The notes under the pieces were generated by a model. The model saw only the letters and a list, made by a program, of their open reading frames with translations, had not been told where the DNA came from and ran no database searches. Shown one piece after another: positions 35,356-44,328 of a stretch of DNA of 64,000 nucleotides (the first letter of the stretch is position 1; each line of letters starts with the position of its first letter). The stretch comes from Flavivirga jejuensis (GTDB lineage: Bacteria > Bacteroidota > Bacteroidia > Flavobacteriales > Flavobacteriaceae): contig NZ_JAUOEL010000002.1 of assembly GCF_030540765.1 (NCBI RefSeq), positions 744,001 to 808,000 on the forward strand. Reading direction: 5' to 3'. The position numbers were made by a program, and so were the translations under genes.

Positions 35356-35660
35356 AAGTTTTATTTTTTATTCTATGAATAAACAACTATAATATTTAAT
35401 AACACTAAAGTAATTACTAAAAATGAAAGACTAATTACTAGCGCATTTTTTCTAATTTTCATCATGGTATATTTATCATTAGTCTTTTAGATGCACTTTT
35501 AAAAAAAAACTTGCACCAAATCGTAACTTTTTTTAAAATCAATTTTTATCACTCCTTTTTCAAAACCTTTATATCTGTAATTAATTGTGCCAAAGTGCTC
35601 TGTTTGATCTTGAAGTGGTTTAAACTTTAAAAGCTTGTATGGTATTTTTTAAGAACCATT

Positions 35661-35804
35661 TAGAAACTGTTTAAGTTTTGTTTTTCGAATTAGTTTTGGG
35701 GGATTACGTTCTCAATCAAGGCAAAATAAAGGCGAATAGCATCGCTATTTAAAGAAATTTAGCTGCAGAATGAAGCCTAAGAATAAAAATTAAACCGTTT
35801 CTTA
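35661..35804 (+). repeat. MITE-like family A, copy 1
   Basis: 144 bp beginning TAGAAACTGTTTAAG and ending TTAAACCGTTTCTTA, which are imperfect inverted ends. The middle has a conserved core with an internal hairpin AATAGC-ATC-GCTATT. It aligns to copies at 51075 and 61360 with a deletion of about 20 bp near the right end. No coding capacity. Confidence 0.85.
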
Positions 35805-35820
35805 TTCTTTAAAACAAAAA

Positions 35821-35846
35821 AAGACCTTCATTTTCATGAAAGCCTT
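35821..35846 (-). terminator. Terminator of the second ECF operon
   Basis: Imperfect stem AAGACCTTCA / TGAAAGCCTT with T-run on the leftward strand, 21 bp beyond the stop of the Spy-like gene. Confidence 0.65.
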
Positions 35847-35866
35847 AAATATATAAATAGATCCTC

Positions 35867-36388
35867 TTAATGCCTAGGTGGAGGTGGCTCACCATGCCTT
35901 CCTTCTGGTCTTCCTTCTCGTCTTCCCTCTGGTCTTCCTTCAGGTTTATCTCCTTTATGCAACGCATCATTAATTATCCTTTTAAATTTTTTCTTTTGTT
36001 TGTCATTGCACAATGCTTGAATACTTTTAAAATGATAAAAAATGACTTCTCCCTTTTCTTTTTCTTTTTCACCTATTAAAGTTGTAATAGAGTCTACTGT
36101 ATTTTCTTTTAAAGAAATATCCGATATTCTATTAAACAAAGCATCTTTCAATTTCTTGTTATTATCACTAATGCGCCTCATTTGTTGATGATGCTTTTTA
36201 TTAATTTCCTCAAATTGTTGCATTTGCTCATCATCAAAATTTAATTGTTTAACGATAAAATTAGCAGGACCTTTAGGTCTTTCTTTATTATCTATTTTAT
36301 CAGAATTCCCTATATAATTAAATAGAAAAAAACCATTAACCACTATTAAAAATACTAGTAGTATATATAAGAGTACGTTTTTTTTCAT
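35867..36388 (-). CDS. Periplasmic Spy/CpxP-like protein with EGR-repeat tail
   Basis: 173 residues: signal anchor (VLLYILLVFLIVVNGFFLF), helical core FIVKQLNFDDEQMQQFEEIN (LTxxQ-like) and HHQQMRRISDNNKKLKDALF, and a C-terminal tail of EGRPEGR repeats followed by GEPPPPRH. Heavy-metal or envelope-stress sensors of the CpxP/ZraP type have this layout, and the His/Pro-rich tail could bind metals. It ends the sigma - anti-sigma - sensor unit and matches the gene order of the unit at 30473-32009. Confidence 0.82.
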   Translation of the reverse strand: MKKNVLLYILLVFLIVVNGFFLFNYIGNSDKIDNKERPKGPANFIVKQLNFDDEQMQQFEEINKKHHQQMRRISDNNKKLKDALFNRISDISLKENTVDSITTLIGEKEKEKGEVIFYHFKSIQALCNDKQKKKFKRIINDALHKGDKPEGRPEGRREGRPEGRHGEPPPPRH

Positions 36389-36398
36389 AATCTTTTAT

Positions 36399-36710
36399 TT
36401 AATTAAATAATGATGCATTCGAATCTGAAGAGAATCCATATGTTTCTGAAAACTCATTAATATCACTATCATATTTATTAGAATTTAATTGCGTGAACGC
36501 TACTACATTTAAAACTATAACACAAACCAATGTTGCCAATTGTAACTTAGGAGAAAACCAAGATTCTATTAACGACACCTCTTCCTTCTCTTCAAACAAC
36601 CGCTGCATGGTTTTATCTTTAAAAAAGGGAGAAACAGTTACTGGTTCAATAGCTTCTATAGCATTAAAAGTAGCTTCAATCTTGTCTTTTATGTTTGTAT
36701 TTTTTTCCAT
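36399..36710 (-). CDS. Small membrane protein, probable anti-sigma partner
   Basis: 103 residues with one transmembrane helix at about 65-85 (LQLATLVCVIVLNVVAF). The cytoplasmic N-terminus includes ATFNAIEAIEPVTVSPFFKD and KTMQRLFEEKEE, and the short outer tail is acidic. It sits between the ECF sigma factor and the Spy-like protein and starts 37 bp after the sigma stop. Same position as the 31052-31552 protein, but no clear sequence repeat is shared. Confidence 0.78.
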   Translation of the reverse strand: MEKNTNIKDKIEATFNAIEAIEPVTVSPFFKDKTMQRLFEEKEEVSLIESWFSPKLQLATLVCVIVLNVVAFTQLNSNKYDSDINEFSETYGFSSDSNASLFN

Positions 36711-36746
36711 TTTATATTTAGATGCAATAATTTTTAAAAACTTGCG

Positions 36747-37331
36747 TTACTTTTCATTTTTATAAAAATTCTCTAATATTTTTTGCAAATTCTTCTTTGC
36801 TCTAAACATTAAAGATTCTACAGAAGACACACTTTTATTAATAACCTCTCCTATCTCTTTGTTACTCATTCCATCTATTTTACTAAGCGTAAATACTGCT
36901 CTTTGCTCTTCAGACAGCTGATTTATAGCAAGAAATAATGTTTCACTTTTCTCCTTATTCTCTAAAATGATTCCAGGATGGTTCATCTCTGTAAAGTATT
37001 TACTTTTATCCATGGGTACATCGTTACCCATTATAGATTGCATAAAAGCAAAACGTTTTTTAGTATTCTTTTTTCTTATAAACTCTAAACATTTATTTGT
37101 AGTAATGCGATATATCCAGGTAGATAACTTAGAATTGCCTTTAAATTTTCCAATCGAGTTAAAAACCTCAACAAAAACATCTTGAGCAATATCTTCGGCA
37201 TCTTCTTTATTTGGTACAAATGATATGCAAGTAGCAAATACTTTTTGTTGAAAACTGTCAATTAGCTTACTATAAGCCGATTGTTTTCTTTCAATTAAGT
37301 CATTTATAAAATTTTCTTCTTCCAAACACAT
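36747..37331 (-). CDS. RNA polymerase sigma factor, ECF subfamily
   Basis: 194 residues. Region 2 at about 20-90 (FATCISFVPNKEDAEDIAQD, VFVEVFNSIGKFKGNSKLST, WIYRITTNKCLEFI) and region 4 at about 135-185 (QLSEEQRAVFTLSKIDGMSN, KEIGEVINKSVSSVESLMFR). First gene of a leftward three-gene unit. It is the third ECF sigma factor in the window. Confidence 0.94.
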   Translation of the reverse strand: MCLEEENFINDLIERKQSAYSKLIDSFQQKVFATCISFVPNKEDAEDIAQDVFVEVFNSIGKFKGNSKLSTWIYRITTNKCLEFIRKKNTKKRFAFMQSIMGNDVPMDKSKYFTEMNHPGIILENKEKSETLFLAINQLSEEQRAVFTLSKIDGMSNKEIGEVINKSVSSVESLMFRAKKNLQKILENFYKNEK

Positions 37332-37375
37332 TCTTTAATACGCGCAAATTAAGAAATTAATTGATGAATTAAACG

Positions 37376-37383
37376 TAACTTTG
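37376..37383 (+). promoter_or_regulatory. Probable promoter -7 box of the rsmB-like gene
   Basis: TAACTTTG, 19 bp before the start codon and divergent from the ECF sigma operon; fits TANNTTTG. Confidence 0.55.
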
Positions 37384-37402
37384 CAGCCTTATTAAAAATA
37401 TC

Positions 37403-38617
37403 ATGCGATTACATAGAAACTTATGCTTTTCTGTTATAGACGGATTAACCTTAATTTTTAATGAAGGGAAATATGCCGACAAAGTCATTCAACAACTTTT
37501 AAAACGCGATAAACGTTGGGGAGCTCGTGATAGAGCTTTTGTTGCTGAAACCACTTACGACATAGTACGGTGGAAACGTTTATATGCTGAAATTGCAGAA
37601 GTTAAAGAACCTTTCGACAGAGATAATCTATGGCGTATATTTGCTGTTTGGGCAACACTAAAAGGTATAAAATTACCCGATTGGAAATATTTTGAAGGCA
37701 CACCTTCTCGTAAAATAAAAGGGCGTTTTGACGAACTTTCTAAAATTAGAAAATCTAAAGAGTCTATTCCAGATTGGATGGATGCTATAGGTGAAAAAGA
37801 ATTAGGAGCTGCCCTTTGGACCAAAGAAATAGAAGCTTTAAATAAACAAGCAGATGTTATTTTAAGAGTAAATACACTTAAAACGACTAAAGAGAAATTA
37901 CAAACCGAATTATTTGATCTAGATATTGAAACAGATTTTGTTCCTAATCATCCTAGTGCTTTAAAACTTAAAGAACGCGCTAATGTTTTTAGTACCGAAG
38001 CTTTTAAAAAAGGTTTTTTTGAAGTACAAGACGCTTCTTCTCAATTAGTAGCTGAGTTTTTAAATGTAAAACCTGGTATGCGTGTTGTTGATGCTTGTGC
38101 TGGTGCAGGAGGAAAAGCGCTTCACATAGCTTCTTTAATGGAAAACAAAGGCCAAGTTATTGCCATGGATATTTATGAAAATAAGTTGCACGAGTTAAAG
38201 CGAAGAGCAAAACGAAATGGCGCACATAACATTGAAAATCGAGTTATAGAATCTACTAAAGCCATCAAAAAACTTTATGATAAGGCAGATCGTGTATTAA
38301 TTGATGCTCCCTGTTCTGGACTTGGTGTACTACGTCGTAACCCAGATGCTAAATGGAAATTACAACCCGATTTTATAGATAAAATAAAGAAAACTCAGCA
38401 AGAAATTTTACAACAATATTCTAGAATGGTAAAAGTTGGCGGACAATTAGTATATGCTACGTGTTCTATATTGCCATCTGAAAATCAAGAACAAGTAAAA
38501 ACATTCTTAAAATCGGAAGCTGGAACTAATTTCACACTTATAAAAGATAATAAAGTATTGGCTCACAAATCTGGGTTTGATGGGTTTTATATGGCGCTTT
38601 TGGAAAGGAATTCGTAA
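37403..38617 (+). CDS. rsmB: RsmB/NOP family 16S/tRNA m5C methyltransferase
   Basis: 404-residue SAM-dependent RNA cytosine-5 methyltransferase. A short N-terminal NusB-like/RNA-binding part (KRDKRWGARDRAFVAETTYD) is followed by the Rossmann domain with DACAGAGGKALHIA (SAM loop), DAPCSGLGVLRRNPD (one catalytic Cys) and YATCSILPSEN (second Cys). This order fits the RsmB/NOL1 group. Whether it acts on rRNA (m5C967) or tRNA is not decided by the sequence. Length is near 430 for E. coli RsmB, so the start looks right. Confidence 0.86.
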   Translation: MRLHRNLCFSVIDGLTLIFNEGKYADKVIQQLLKRDKRWGARDRAFVAETTYDIVRWKRLYAEIAEVKEPFDRDNLWRIFAVWATLKGIKLPDWKYFEGTPSRKIKGRFDELSKIRKSKESIPDWMDAIGEKELGAALWTKEIEALNKQADVILRVNTLKTTKEKLQTELFDLDIETDFVPNHPSALKLKERANVFSTEAFKKGFFEVQDASSQLVAEFLNVKPGMRVVDACAGAGGKALHIASLMENKGQVIAMDIYENKLHELKRRAKRNGAHNIENRVIESTKAIKKLYDKADRVLIDAPCSGLGVLRRNPDAKWKLQPDFIDKIKKTQQEILQQYSRMVKVGGQLVYATCSILPSENQEQVKTFLKSEAGTNFTLIKDNKVLAHKSGFDGFYMALLERNS

Positions 38618-38682
38618 AACACAGACGATTCATATATCTAGTTTAAATCAATTATATCATGGTTCTTTCTTATTTTTAAGTC

Positions 38683-39543
38683 ATGAATAACGATTTAAAA
38701 ATACGCCTATCAAATATTTTAAACGAATCTATTGTTAGAGTTTCTGAGATTCACGGTGGCGATATCTCAAAAGCATATAAAATTGATACTCCAAACAAAT
38801 CATATTTTTTAAAATTAAACAGTGCTATCAATGCCGTAAAAATGTTTCAAACAGAAGCTTACGGACTTCAATCAATTAATGAAACAAATACTATAAAAAC
38901 ACCAAAAGTTTTAGCTTGCGAAACTTTTCAAAATTATGCTTTTCTACTTTTAGAATTTATCGAAAATAAACCACCTTCATCTGAAGATTTTAAAAATTTA
39001 GGACATCAATTAGCTAAATTACACAAATGTACTTCGGAACATTTTGGTTTAAATCAAGATAATTTTATTGGTAGTTTATATCAAAAAAACAAACCACACG
39101 TAACTTGGGTAGATTTTTATGCTATAGAACGCTTACTATACCAACTTGAACTAGCCAAACAAAAACAATTACTTTCAAAAAGCGCATGTCCCTCTCTACA
39201 AAAAATAAAAAACACCTTAAAGCCTTTATTTACAGATATAAAACCAACATTATTACATGGCGATCTATGGAGTGGTAATTACCTCATCTCCAAAGATGGC
39301 ACACCATACCTAATTGATCCTGCTGTTTATTATGGACATCACGAAGTAGACATTGCCATGACCAAATTGTTTGGAGGTTTTGGTGACTCTTTTTATAATG
39401 CTTACTACTCCAAATTAAAAAGCGATGAGAATACGTCTAATAGGATAGAAATCTATCAATTGTACTACCTTTTAGTTCATTTAAATTTATTTGGTAGTTC
39501 TTATTATGGGTCTGTGGATTCTATACTTAAAAAGTATTTTTAG
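38683..39543 (+). CDS. Fructosamine kinase family protein
   Basis: 286-residue kinase-like protein: HGGDISKAYKIDTPNKSYFL (nucleotide loop), LLLEFIENKPPSSEDF, then catalytic LLHGDLWSGN and LIDPAVYYGHHEVDIAM. The family repairs glycated proteins by phosphorylating ketoamines. The ATP-binding and catalytic motifs are intact. Starts 65 bp after the methyltransferase gene and is followed by a TGTCATT-AATGACA hairpin. Confidence 0.92.
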   Translation: MNNDLKIRLSNILNESIVRVSEIHGGDISKAYKIDTPNKSYFLKLNSAINAVKMFQTEAYGLQSINETNTIKTPKVLACETFQNYAFLLLEFIENKPPSSEDFKNLGHQLAKLHKCTSEHFGLNQDNFIGSLYQKNKPHVTWVDFYAIERLLYQLELAKQKQLLSKSACPSLQKIKNTLKPLFTDIKPTLLHGDLWSGNYLISKDGTPYLIDPAVYYGHHEVDIAMTKLFGGFGDSFYNAYYSKLKSDENTSNRIEIYQLYYLLVHLNLFGSSYYGSVDSILKKYF

Positions 39544-39548
39544 GTTCC

Positions 39549-39572
39549 TGTCATTCCTGAGCAGAAATGACA
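39549..39572. repeat. TGTCATT / AATGACA hairpin after the kinase gene
   Basis: A 7-bp perfect stem with 10-base loop, 6 bp beyond the kinase stop; resembles a short repetitive palindrome rather than a true terminator, as it lacks a T-run. Confidence 0.4.
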
Positions 39573-39639
39573 ACAACTCTTAATATTTCGATCTATATAA
39601 ACGGTATTAATTTAGAGTATTAATTTATATGAAAAATAG

Positions 39640-39647
39640 TACCTTTG
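39640..39647 (+). promoter_or_regulatory. Probable promoter -7 box of the DUF6934-like gene
   Basis: TACCTTTG fits TANNTTTG, 19 bp before the TTG start. An in-frame stop at 39646 excludes any earlier start. Confidence 0.5.
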
Positions 39648-39666
39648 AGTATTAAAGTCTCAAATA

Positions 39667-40209
39667 TTGAACAACATACCTGCTTATAAAACCGAACTGC
39701 TTGAATCTAGAACAAGAAAAATTCAGTATTTATTTGAAAGCAGAGGACATAAATCGATAATTAAAGCCATCGAATATACTCCTGTTGCCAAAAGAAACGG
39801 AAAAGTAATTTATAATCTAGGATTTGGAGATTATGATGAAGAAAATGGCAACATTTTTGATGATTCTAATAGTAATAATGGAGACATGAGAAAAGTATTC
39901 AGTACCGTTCTTAATACCATTCCAAAATTCTTTAAAGAAAACGAAGAGGCCTCTATTTGGATTCAAGGGAGTGATAGTGCTCATAAATTTAAAGAACTTT
40001 GTGAAGCTAATTGTAAAAAGAACTGTGAAGAACTCTGTAAAAATTTTAACAGGAGAATTAAAACTTACAGATACTATATAAATAAAAACTTCGTTGCGTT
40101 AAGTAAAGAGTACATTCTTTTTGGATTAAAAAACGAAAAAAAAGCGATCCTAACGCAATATATCCCTAATAACGAATATGTTGGCATTTTGGTTTTTAAG
40201 AAAAAATAA
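39667..40209 (+). CDS. DUF6934-like protein with a four-cysteine stripe
   Basis: 180 residues starting at TTG; the frame is closed just upstream and no ATG occurs before residue 74. The sequence IEYTPVAKRNGKVIYNLGFG, DDSNSNNGDMRKVFSTVLN and IWIQGSDSAHKFKEL resembles the Bacteroidota family I know as DUF6934. Inserted after the GSD segment is CEANCKKNCEELC, four Cys at 112, 116, 120, 124 spaced CX3CX3CX3C, which I do not expect in this family and which could bind metal. It is followed 40 bp later by a 56-residue gene with its own promoter box. Function unknown. Confidence 0.7.
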   Translation: MNNIPAYKTELLESRTRKIQYLFESRGHKSIIKAIEYTPVAKRNGKVIYNLGFGDYDEENGNIFDDSNSNNGDMRKVFSTVLNTIPKFFKENEEASIWIQGSDSAHKFKELCEANCKKNCEELCKNFNRRIKTYRYYINKNFVALSKEYILFGLKNEKKAILTQYIPNNEYVGILVFKKK

Positions 40210-40211
40210 AG

Positions 40212-40219
40212 TAAATTTG
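40212..40219 (+). promoter_or_regulatory. Probable promoter -7 box of the 56-residue gene
   Basis: TAAATTTG directly after the DUF6934-like stop, 30 bp before the small ORF start. Confidence 0.5.
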
Positions 40220-40249
40220 TATAGAGTCTGTTTAAGATTTTAGAAAAAT

Positions 40250-40420
40250 ATGGAAAGTAAAGAACAAATACTAAAAGCAACAAAAGTGGTATCTATGTCT
40301 AAAACGGCAAAAGAAAGAATATCTGCTATTGCTAAAGATATTAAAGGAAAAGAATTGTTTCCAGAAAAAACATATTTAGCAAAAAAAACATTGAGCAATA
40401 TCAAAACACTTCCCATATAG
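40250..40420 (+). CDS. Small partner protein of the DUF6934-like gene
   Basis: 56 residues, ATG to TAG, starting MESKEQILKATKVVSMSKTA and ending LAKKTLSNIKTLPI. Strongly charged, no membrane helix, predicted helices. Similar small proteins follow or precede DUF6934 genes in other Bacteroidota as far as I recall. It has its own promoter box. Possibly the second member of a two-gene module; a toxin-antitoxin role is a guess only. Confidence 0.7.
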   Translation: MESKEQILKATKVVSMSKTAKERISAIAKDIKGKELFPEKTYLAKKTLSNIKTLPI

Positions 40421-40573
40421 AGGGATTTCCTAACACATTTTAAAATAACGAGATAAGTGCAAACCTAATGGTTTGCTTTTTTTATAAAACAAATTTATTT
40501 TTTGTTTAAAACCTCGTGAATAACTCGCTATTTTACCTATTATATTTTTACAAGAAATTCAACTAAAAAGAAG

Positions 40574-40581
40574 TAAATTTG
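40574..40581 (+). promoter_or_regulatory. Probable purL promoter -7 box
   Basis: TAAATTTG fits TANNTTTG, 33 bp before the purL ATG. Confidence 0.5.
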
Positions 40582-40614
40582 CACTTTCTTTAAACACTCA
40601 CAAATTAAGACATA

Positions 40615-43600
40615 ATGATTCATTTCTTTGGAAACGTAACCAGTAAAGTATTTGCTGTTCAAACAACAAAAGAATTATCAACTGAAACCACATCAAAATT
40701 AATGTGGTTATTTGGCAAGCAGCCAAAAATAGAACAAGCATCTCTCGATGCTTTTTTTGTTGGTCCGCGCGCAGCAATGATAAGCCCTTGGAGTACAAAC
40801 GCTGTGGAGATCACTCAAAATATGGGAATCTCAGATATTATTAGAATTGAAGAATTTACAGCCGTTTCTAAAGATTTTAAAGCATTCGATCCTATGATTT
40901 CGGAGAAATTCAATGGATTAGATCAAAATTCTTTTACCATAGATATTCAACCAGAATCTATTCTTGAAATTGAAGATATTGCTAAATACAACAAACAAGA
41001 AGGTTTATCGCTAAGTGATGAAGAAGTCGCTTATCTTGGAGATGTTTCTAGAAAAATAGGCAGACCATTAACAGACTCTGAAGTTTTTGGTTTCTCTCAA
41101 GTAAATTCAGAACACTGTCGTCATAAAATTTTCAACGGCACTTTTGTTATTGATGGAGAGGAAAAGCCTGTTTCGCTTTTCAAAATGATTAGACAAACAT
41201 CAGAAGCAAATCCAAACGATATTGTTTCTGCATATAAAGATAATGTCGCTTTTGTAAAAGGCCCAAAAGTGGAACAATTTGCACCGAAACGTGCCGATGT
41301 TCCAGATTATTACACCACTCGAGAATTTGAATCTGTTATTTCGCTTAAAGCAGAAACACATAACTTCCCAACAACTGTAGAGCCTTTTAATGGGGCTGCA
41401 ACAGGAGCTGGTGGAGAAATTAGAGATAGGCTTGCAGGAGGTAAAGGGTCGCTTCCTTTAGCTGGAACTGCTGTTTACATGACCTCTTATTCTCGCTTAG
41501 AAGAAAACAGACCTTGGGAAGAAAAATTTGAAGCAAGAGATTGGTTATACCAAACACCAATGGATATTTTGATAAAAGCATCTAATGGTGCATCAGATTT
41601 TGGTAATAAATTTGGACAACCTCTAATCTGTGGCTCCGTATTAACTTTTGAGCACCAAGAAAATGCTGCTTCTAGTACATCGACAGCAAGAAAACTCGGT
41701 TTCGACAAAGTTATTATGCAAGCTGGAGGTATTGGTTATGGTAAAATTGATCAAGCTTTAAAAGACACACCAAAAACAGGTGATAAAATAGTTATTCTTG
41801 GTGGTGAAAATTACCGTATTGGTATGGGTGGTGCAGCGGTATCGTCTGCAGACACTGGTGCATTTTCTTCGGGTATCGAGTTAAACGCCGTACAACGTTC
41901 TAACCCAGAAATGCAAAAACGTGCTGCCAATGCTGTTCGTGGTATGGTGGAAAGTGATGAGAATTTTATTGTATCTATTCACGACCATGGTGCAGGTGGT
42001 CACTTAAATTGTTTATCTGAACTTGTTGAAGATACGGGTGGTAAAATAGATTTAGATGCTTTACCTGTTGGAGATCCAACACTTTCTGATAAAGAAATTA
42101 TTGGTAATGAATCTCAAGAACGTATGGGCCTTGTTATTGCAGAAGAACATATAGAAACATTAAATAAAATAGCCGATCGTGAACGCTCTCCAATGTATAC
42201 TGTTGGTGATGTTACAGGAGACGATCGTTTTACCTTCCAATCTAAAACCAAAGGTAATAAACCAATGGACTTAGCCATGGAAGATATGTTTGGAAGTTCT
42301 CCTAAAACTATTTTAACAGATAAAACTGTTAAAAGAAATTATAAAAACTCAAGATATAAAACCAAGAACTTACAAATCTATTTAGAGCAAGTTTTACAAT
42401 TAGAAGCTGTAGCTTGTAAAGATTGGTTAACGAATAAGGTAGATAGATGTGTTGGTGGTAAAGTAGCCAAACAACAATGTGTTGGACCTTTACAAATTCC
42501 GTTAAATAATGTTGGTGTTATGGCATTAGATTATAACGGAAAAGAAGGTATTGCGACGTCTATTGGCCACTCGCCTATTTCTGGATTAATTCATCCAGAA
42601 GCAGGAAGTAGAAATTCAATTACAGAAGCTTTAACGAATATAATTTGGGCGCCTTTAAAAAATAATTTAGCAGCTGTTTCTCTTTCTGCAAATTGGATGT
42701 GGCCCTGTAAAAATGAAGGTGAAGACGCTCGTTTATATAAGGCTGTTAAAGCTATTTCAGAATTTTCGATAGATTTAGGAATCAATGTTCCAACAGGAAA
42801 AGATTCACTTTCTATGAAACAGAAATATAAAGATGGAGACGTTATTTCTCCAGGAACTGTTATTATTTCTGCTGCTGCAAATTGTAACGAAATTTCTAAA
42901 GTTGTAGAACCTGTTTTAAAACAAAATGGTCAAAACATCTATTATATTAATATATCTCAAGATACCTTTAAATTAGGAGGAAGTTCTTTTAACCAGGTTT
43001 TAAATACTATTGGAAATGAAGCGCCTGATGTAAAAAATTCAACGTTTGTAAAAGACACTTTTAATACGATTCAAAATTTAATTAAAGCTGATAAAATTTC
43101 TGCTGGACACGATGTTGCTTCTGGTGGCTTAATCACCACATTGTTAGAGATGTGCTTTGCTGATGTTAATTTAGGTGCTGATTTTGATATTTCTGCTTTA
43201 AATGAAGAAGATTCTATAAAAATTTTATTCTCTGAAAATTCAGGAATTGTTTTTCAAGGTGATGCAGCAATAGAAACTATTTTGTCAGAAAATAAAATTG
43301 AGTTTTTTAATATAGGAACAGTAAATAGCTCTGCAACTTTAAATATCAAAAACAACGAAGATAATTTCTCTTTTAACATTGCTGACATGAGAGATGTTTG
43401 GTACAAAACATCGTTCTTATTAGACCAAAAACAAACAGCAAATGGTTTAGCTGAAGATAGATTCAACAATTATAAAAATCAACCTTTACAATACACATTT
43501 CCAAAACAGTTTACTGGGAAGTTAGAAGATATGCTGTCAGGTCAAGCGCAGTCGAAAACTCATGCGCTCGAGGAGACAAGTCGTCCTAAAGCTGCTATAC

Positions 43601-44328
43601 TTCGTGAAAAAGGAAGTAATTCTGAACGCGAAATGGCAAACGCTATGTATTTAGCTGGTTTTGATGTAAAAGATGTACATATGACCGATTTGATATCTGG
43701 TCGTGAAACCTTAGAAGATATCCAGTTCTTAGGAGCCGTGGGAGGCTTTAGTAATTCTGATGTTTTAGGTTCTGCCAAAGGTTGGGCAGGTGCTATTAAA
43801 TATAACGAAAAGGCTAATAAAGTTATTAAAAACTTCTTTGCAAGAGAAGACACCTTATCTGTTGGTATTTGTAATGGTTGTCAGCTTTGGATGGAATTAG
43901 ACCTTATAAATCCAGATCATGATGTTCATGGAAAACTAACTTATAACAATTCACATAAACACGAAAGTGCTTTTACATCTGTAAAAATACAAGAGAATGA
44001 TTCTGTAATGTTATCTACTTTAGCTGGAACTACTTTAGGTGTTTGGATCTCTCATGGTGAAGGAAAGTTTGATTTGCCATATACTGAAGATCAATACAAT
44101 ATTGTTGCAAAATATGGCTATGCAGAATATCCTCATAACCCAAATGGGTCCGATTTTAATACAGCGATGCTATCTGACAAATCTGGAAGACATTTAGTAA
44201 CCATGCCACATATAGAACGTTCTACATTCCAATGGAATTGGGCTAATTACCCTGATGGTCGTAAGGACGAAGTATCCCCTTGGTTAGAAGCTTTTGTGAA
44301 TGCCAGACTTTGGATCGAAAATAAATAA
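40615..44328 (+). CDS. purL: Phosphoribosylformylglycinamidine synthase, single-chain
   Basis: 1237-residue purine enzyme that makes FGAM from FGAR, glutamine and ATP. The N-terminal linker and two AIRS-like halves span to about 960 (QVNSEHCRHKIFNGTF, AETHNFPTTVEPFNGAATGA, GAGGHLNCLSELVEDTG). The glutaminase domain is at about 985-1237 (REKGSNSEREMANAMYLAGF, catalytic Cys in ICNGCQ, closing MPHIERSTFQWNW). E. coli PurL is 1295. The linker between synthase and glutaminase at about residues 975-992 is encoded by a REP-type palindrome (43535-43576) that stays in frame. Housekeeping gene with its own promoter. Confidence 0.97.
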   Translation: MIHFFGNVTSKVFAVQTTKELSTETTSKLMWLFGKQPKIEQASLDAFFVGPRAAMISPWSTNAVEITQNMGISDIIRIEEFTAVSKDFKAFDPMISEKFNGLDQNSFTIDIQPESILEIEDIAKYNKQEGLSLSDEEVAYLGDVSRKIGRPLTDSEVFGFSQVNSEHCRHKIFNGTFVIDGEEKPVSLFKMIRQTSEANPNDIVSAYKDNVAFVKGPKVEQFAPKRADVPDYYTTREFESVISLKAETHNFPTTVEPFNGAATGAGGEIRDRLAGGKGSLPLAGTAVYMTSYSRLEENRPWEEKFEARDWLYQTPMDILIKASNGASDFGNKFGQPLICGSVLTFEHQENAASSTSTARKLGFDKVIMQAGGIGYGKIDQALKDTPKTGDKIVILGGENYRIGMGGAAVSSADTGAFSSGIELNAVQRSNPEMQKRAANAVRGMVESDENFIVSIHDHGAGGHLNCLSELVEDTGGKIDLDALPVGDPTLSDKEIIGNESQERMGLVIAEEHIETLNKIADRERSPMYTVGDVTGDDRFTFQSKTKGNKPMDLAMEDMFGSSPKTILTDKTVKRNYKNSRYKTKNLQIYLEQVLQLEAVACKDWLTNKVDRCVGGKVAKQQCVGPLQIPLNNVGVMALDYNGKEGIATSIGHSPISGLIHPEAGSRNSITEALTNIIWAPLKNNLAAVSLSANWMWPCKNEGEDARLYKAVKAISEFSIDLGINVPTGKDSLSMKQKYKDGDVISPGTVIISAAANCNEISKVVEPVLKQNGQNIYYINISQDTFKLGGSSFNQVLNTIGNEAPDVKNSTFVKDTFNTIQNLIKADKISAGHDVASGGLITTLLEMCFADVNLGADFDISALNEEDSIKILFSENSGIVFQGDAAIETILSENKIEFFNIGTVNSSATLNIKNNEDNFSFNIADMRDVWYKTSFLLDQKQTANGLAEDRFNNYKNQPLQYTFPKQFTGKLEDMLSGQAQSKTHALEETSRPKAAILREKGSNSEREMANAMYLAGFDVKDVHMTDLISGRETLEDIQFLGAVGGFSNSDVLGSAKGWAGAIKYNEKANKVIKNFFAREDTLSVGICNGCQLWMELDLINPDHDVHGKLTYNNSHKHESAFTSVKIQENDSVMLSTLAGTTLGVWISHGEGKFDLPYTEDQYNIVAKYGYAEYPHNPNGSDFNTAMLSDKSGRHLVTMPHIERSTFQWNWANYPDGRKDEVSPWLEAFVNARLWIENK
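43535..43576. repeat. REP-type palindrome inside the purL coding region
   Basis: TGTCAGGTCAAGCGCAGTCG resembles the dispersed flavobacterial palindrome usually seen between genes. Inverted arms TCAAGCGCA (43542-43550) and TGCGCTCGA (43563-43571) pair with one G-T type mismatch. It is locally GC-rich and adds residues of the type SGQAQSKTHALEE to the purL interdomain linker without breaking the frame. Confidence 0.65.

Larger units (their letters stand above)
35356..35866. other. 510-bp intergenic region with a MITE-like repeat
   Basis: Between two leftward units. It includes the promoter region of the YHYH operon (AT-rich, unassigned), MITE copy 1 (35661-35804) and the terminator of the ECF operon (35821-35846). 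No ORF is supported. Confidence 0.6.

Noticed and set aside
43254-43853. Leftward ORFs within purL
   Set aside because: Shadow ORFs on the opposite strand of a certain gene; no domain evidence.
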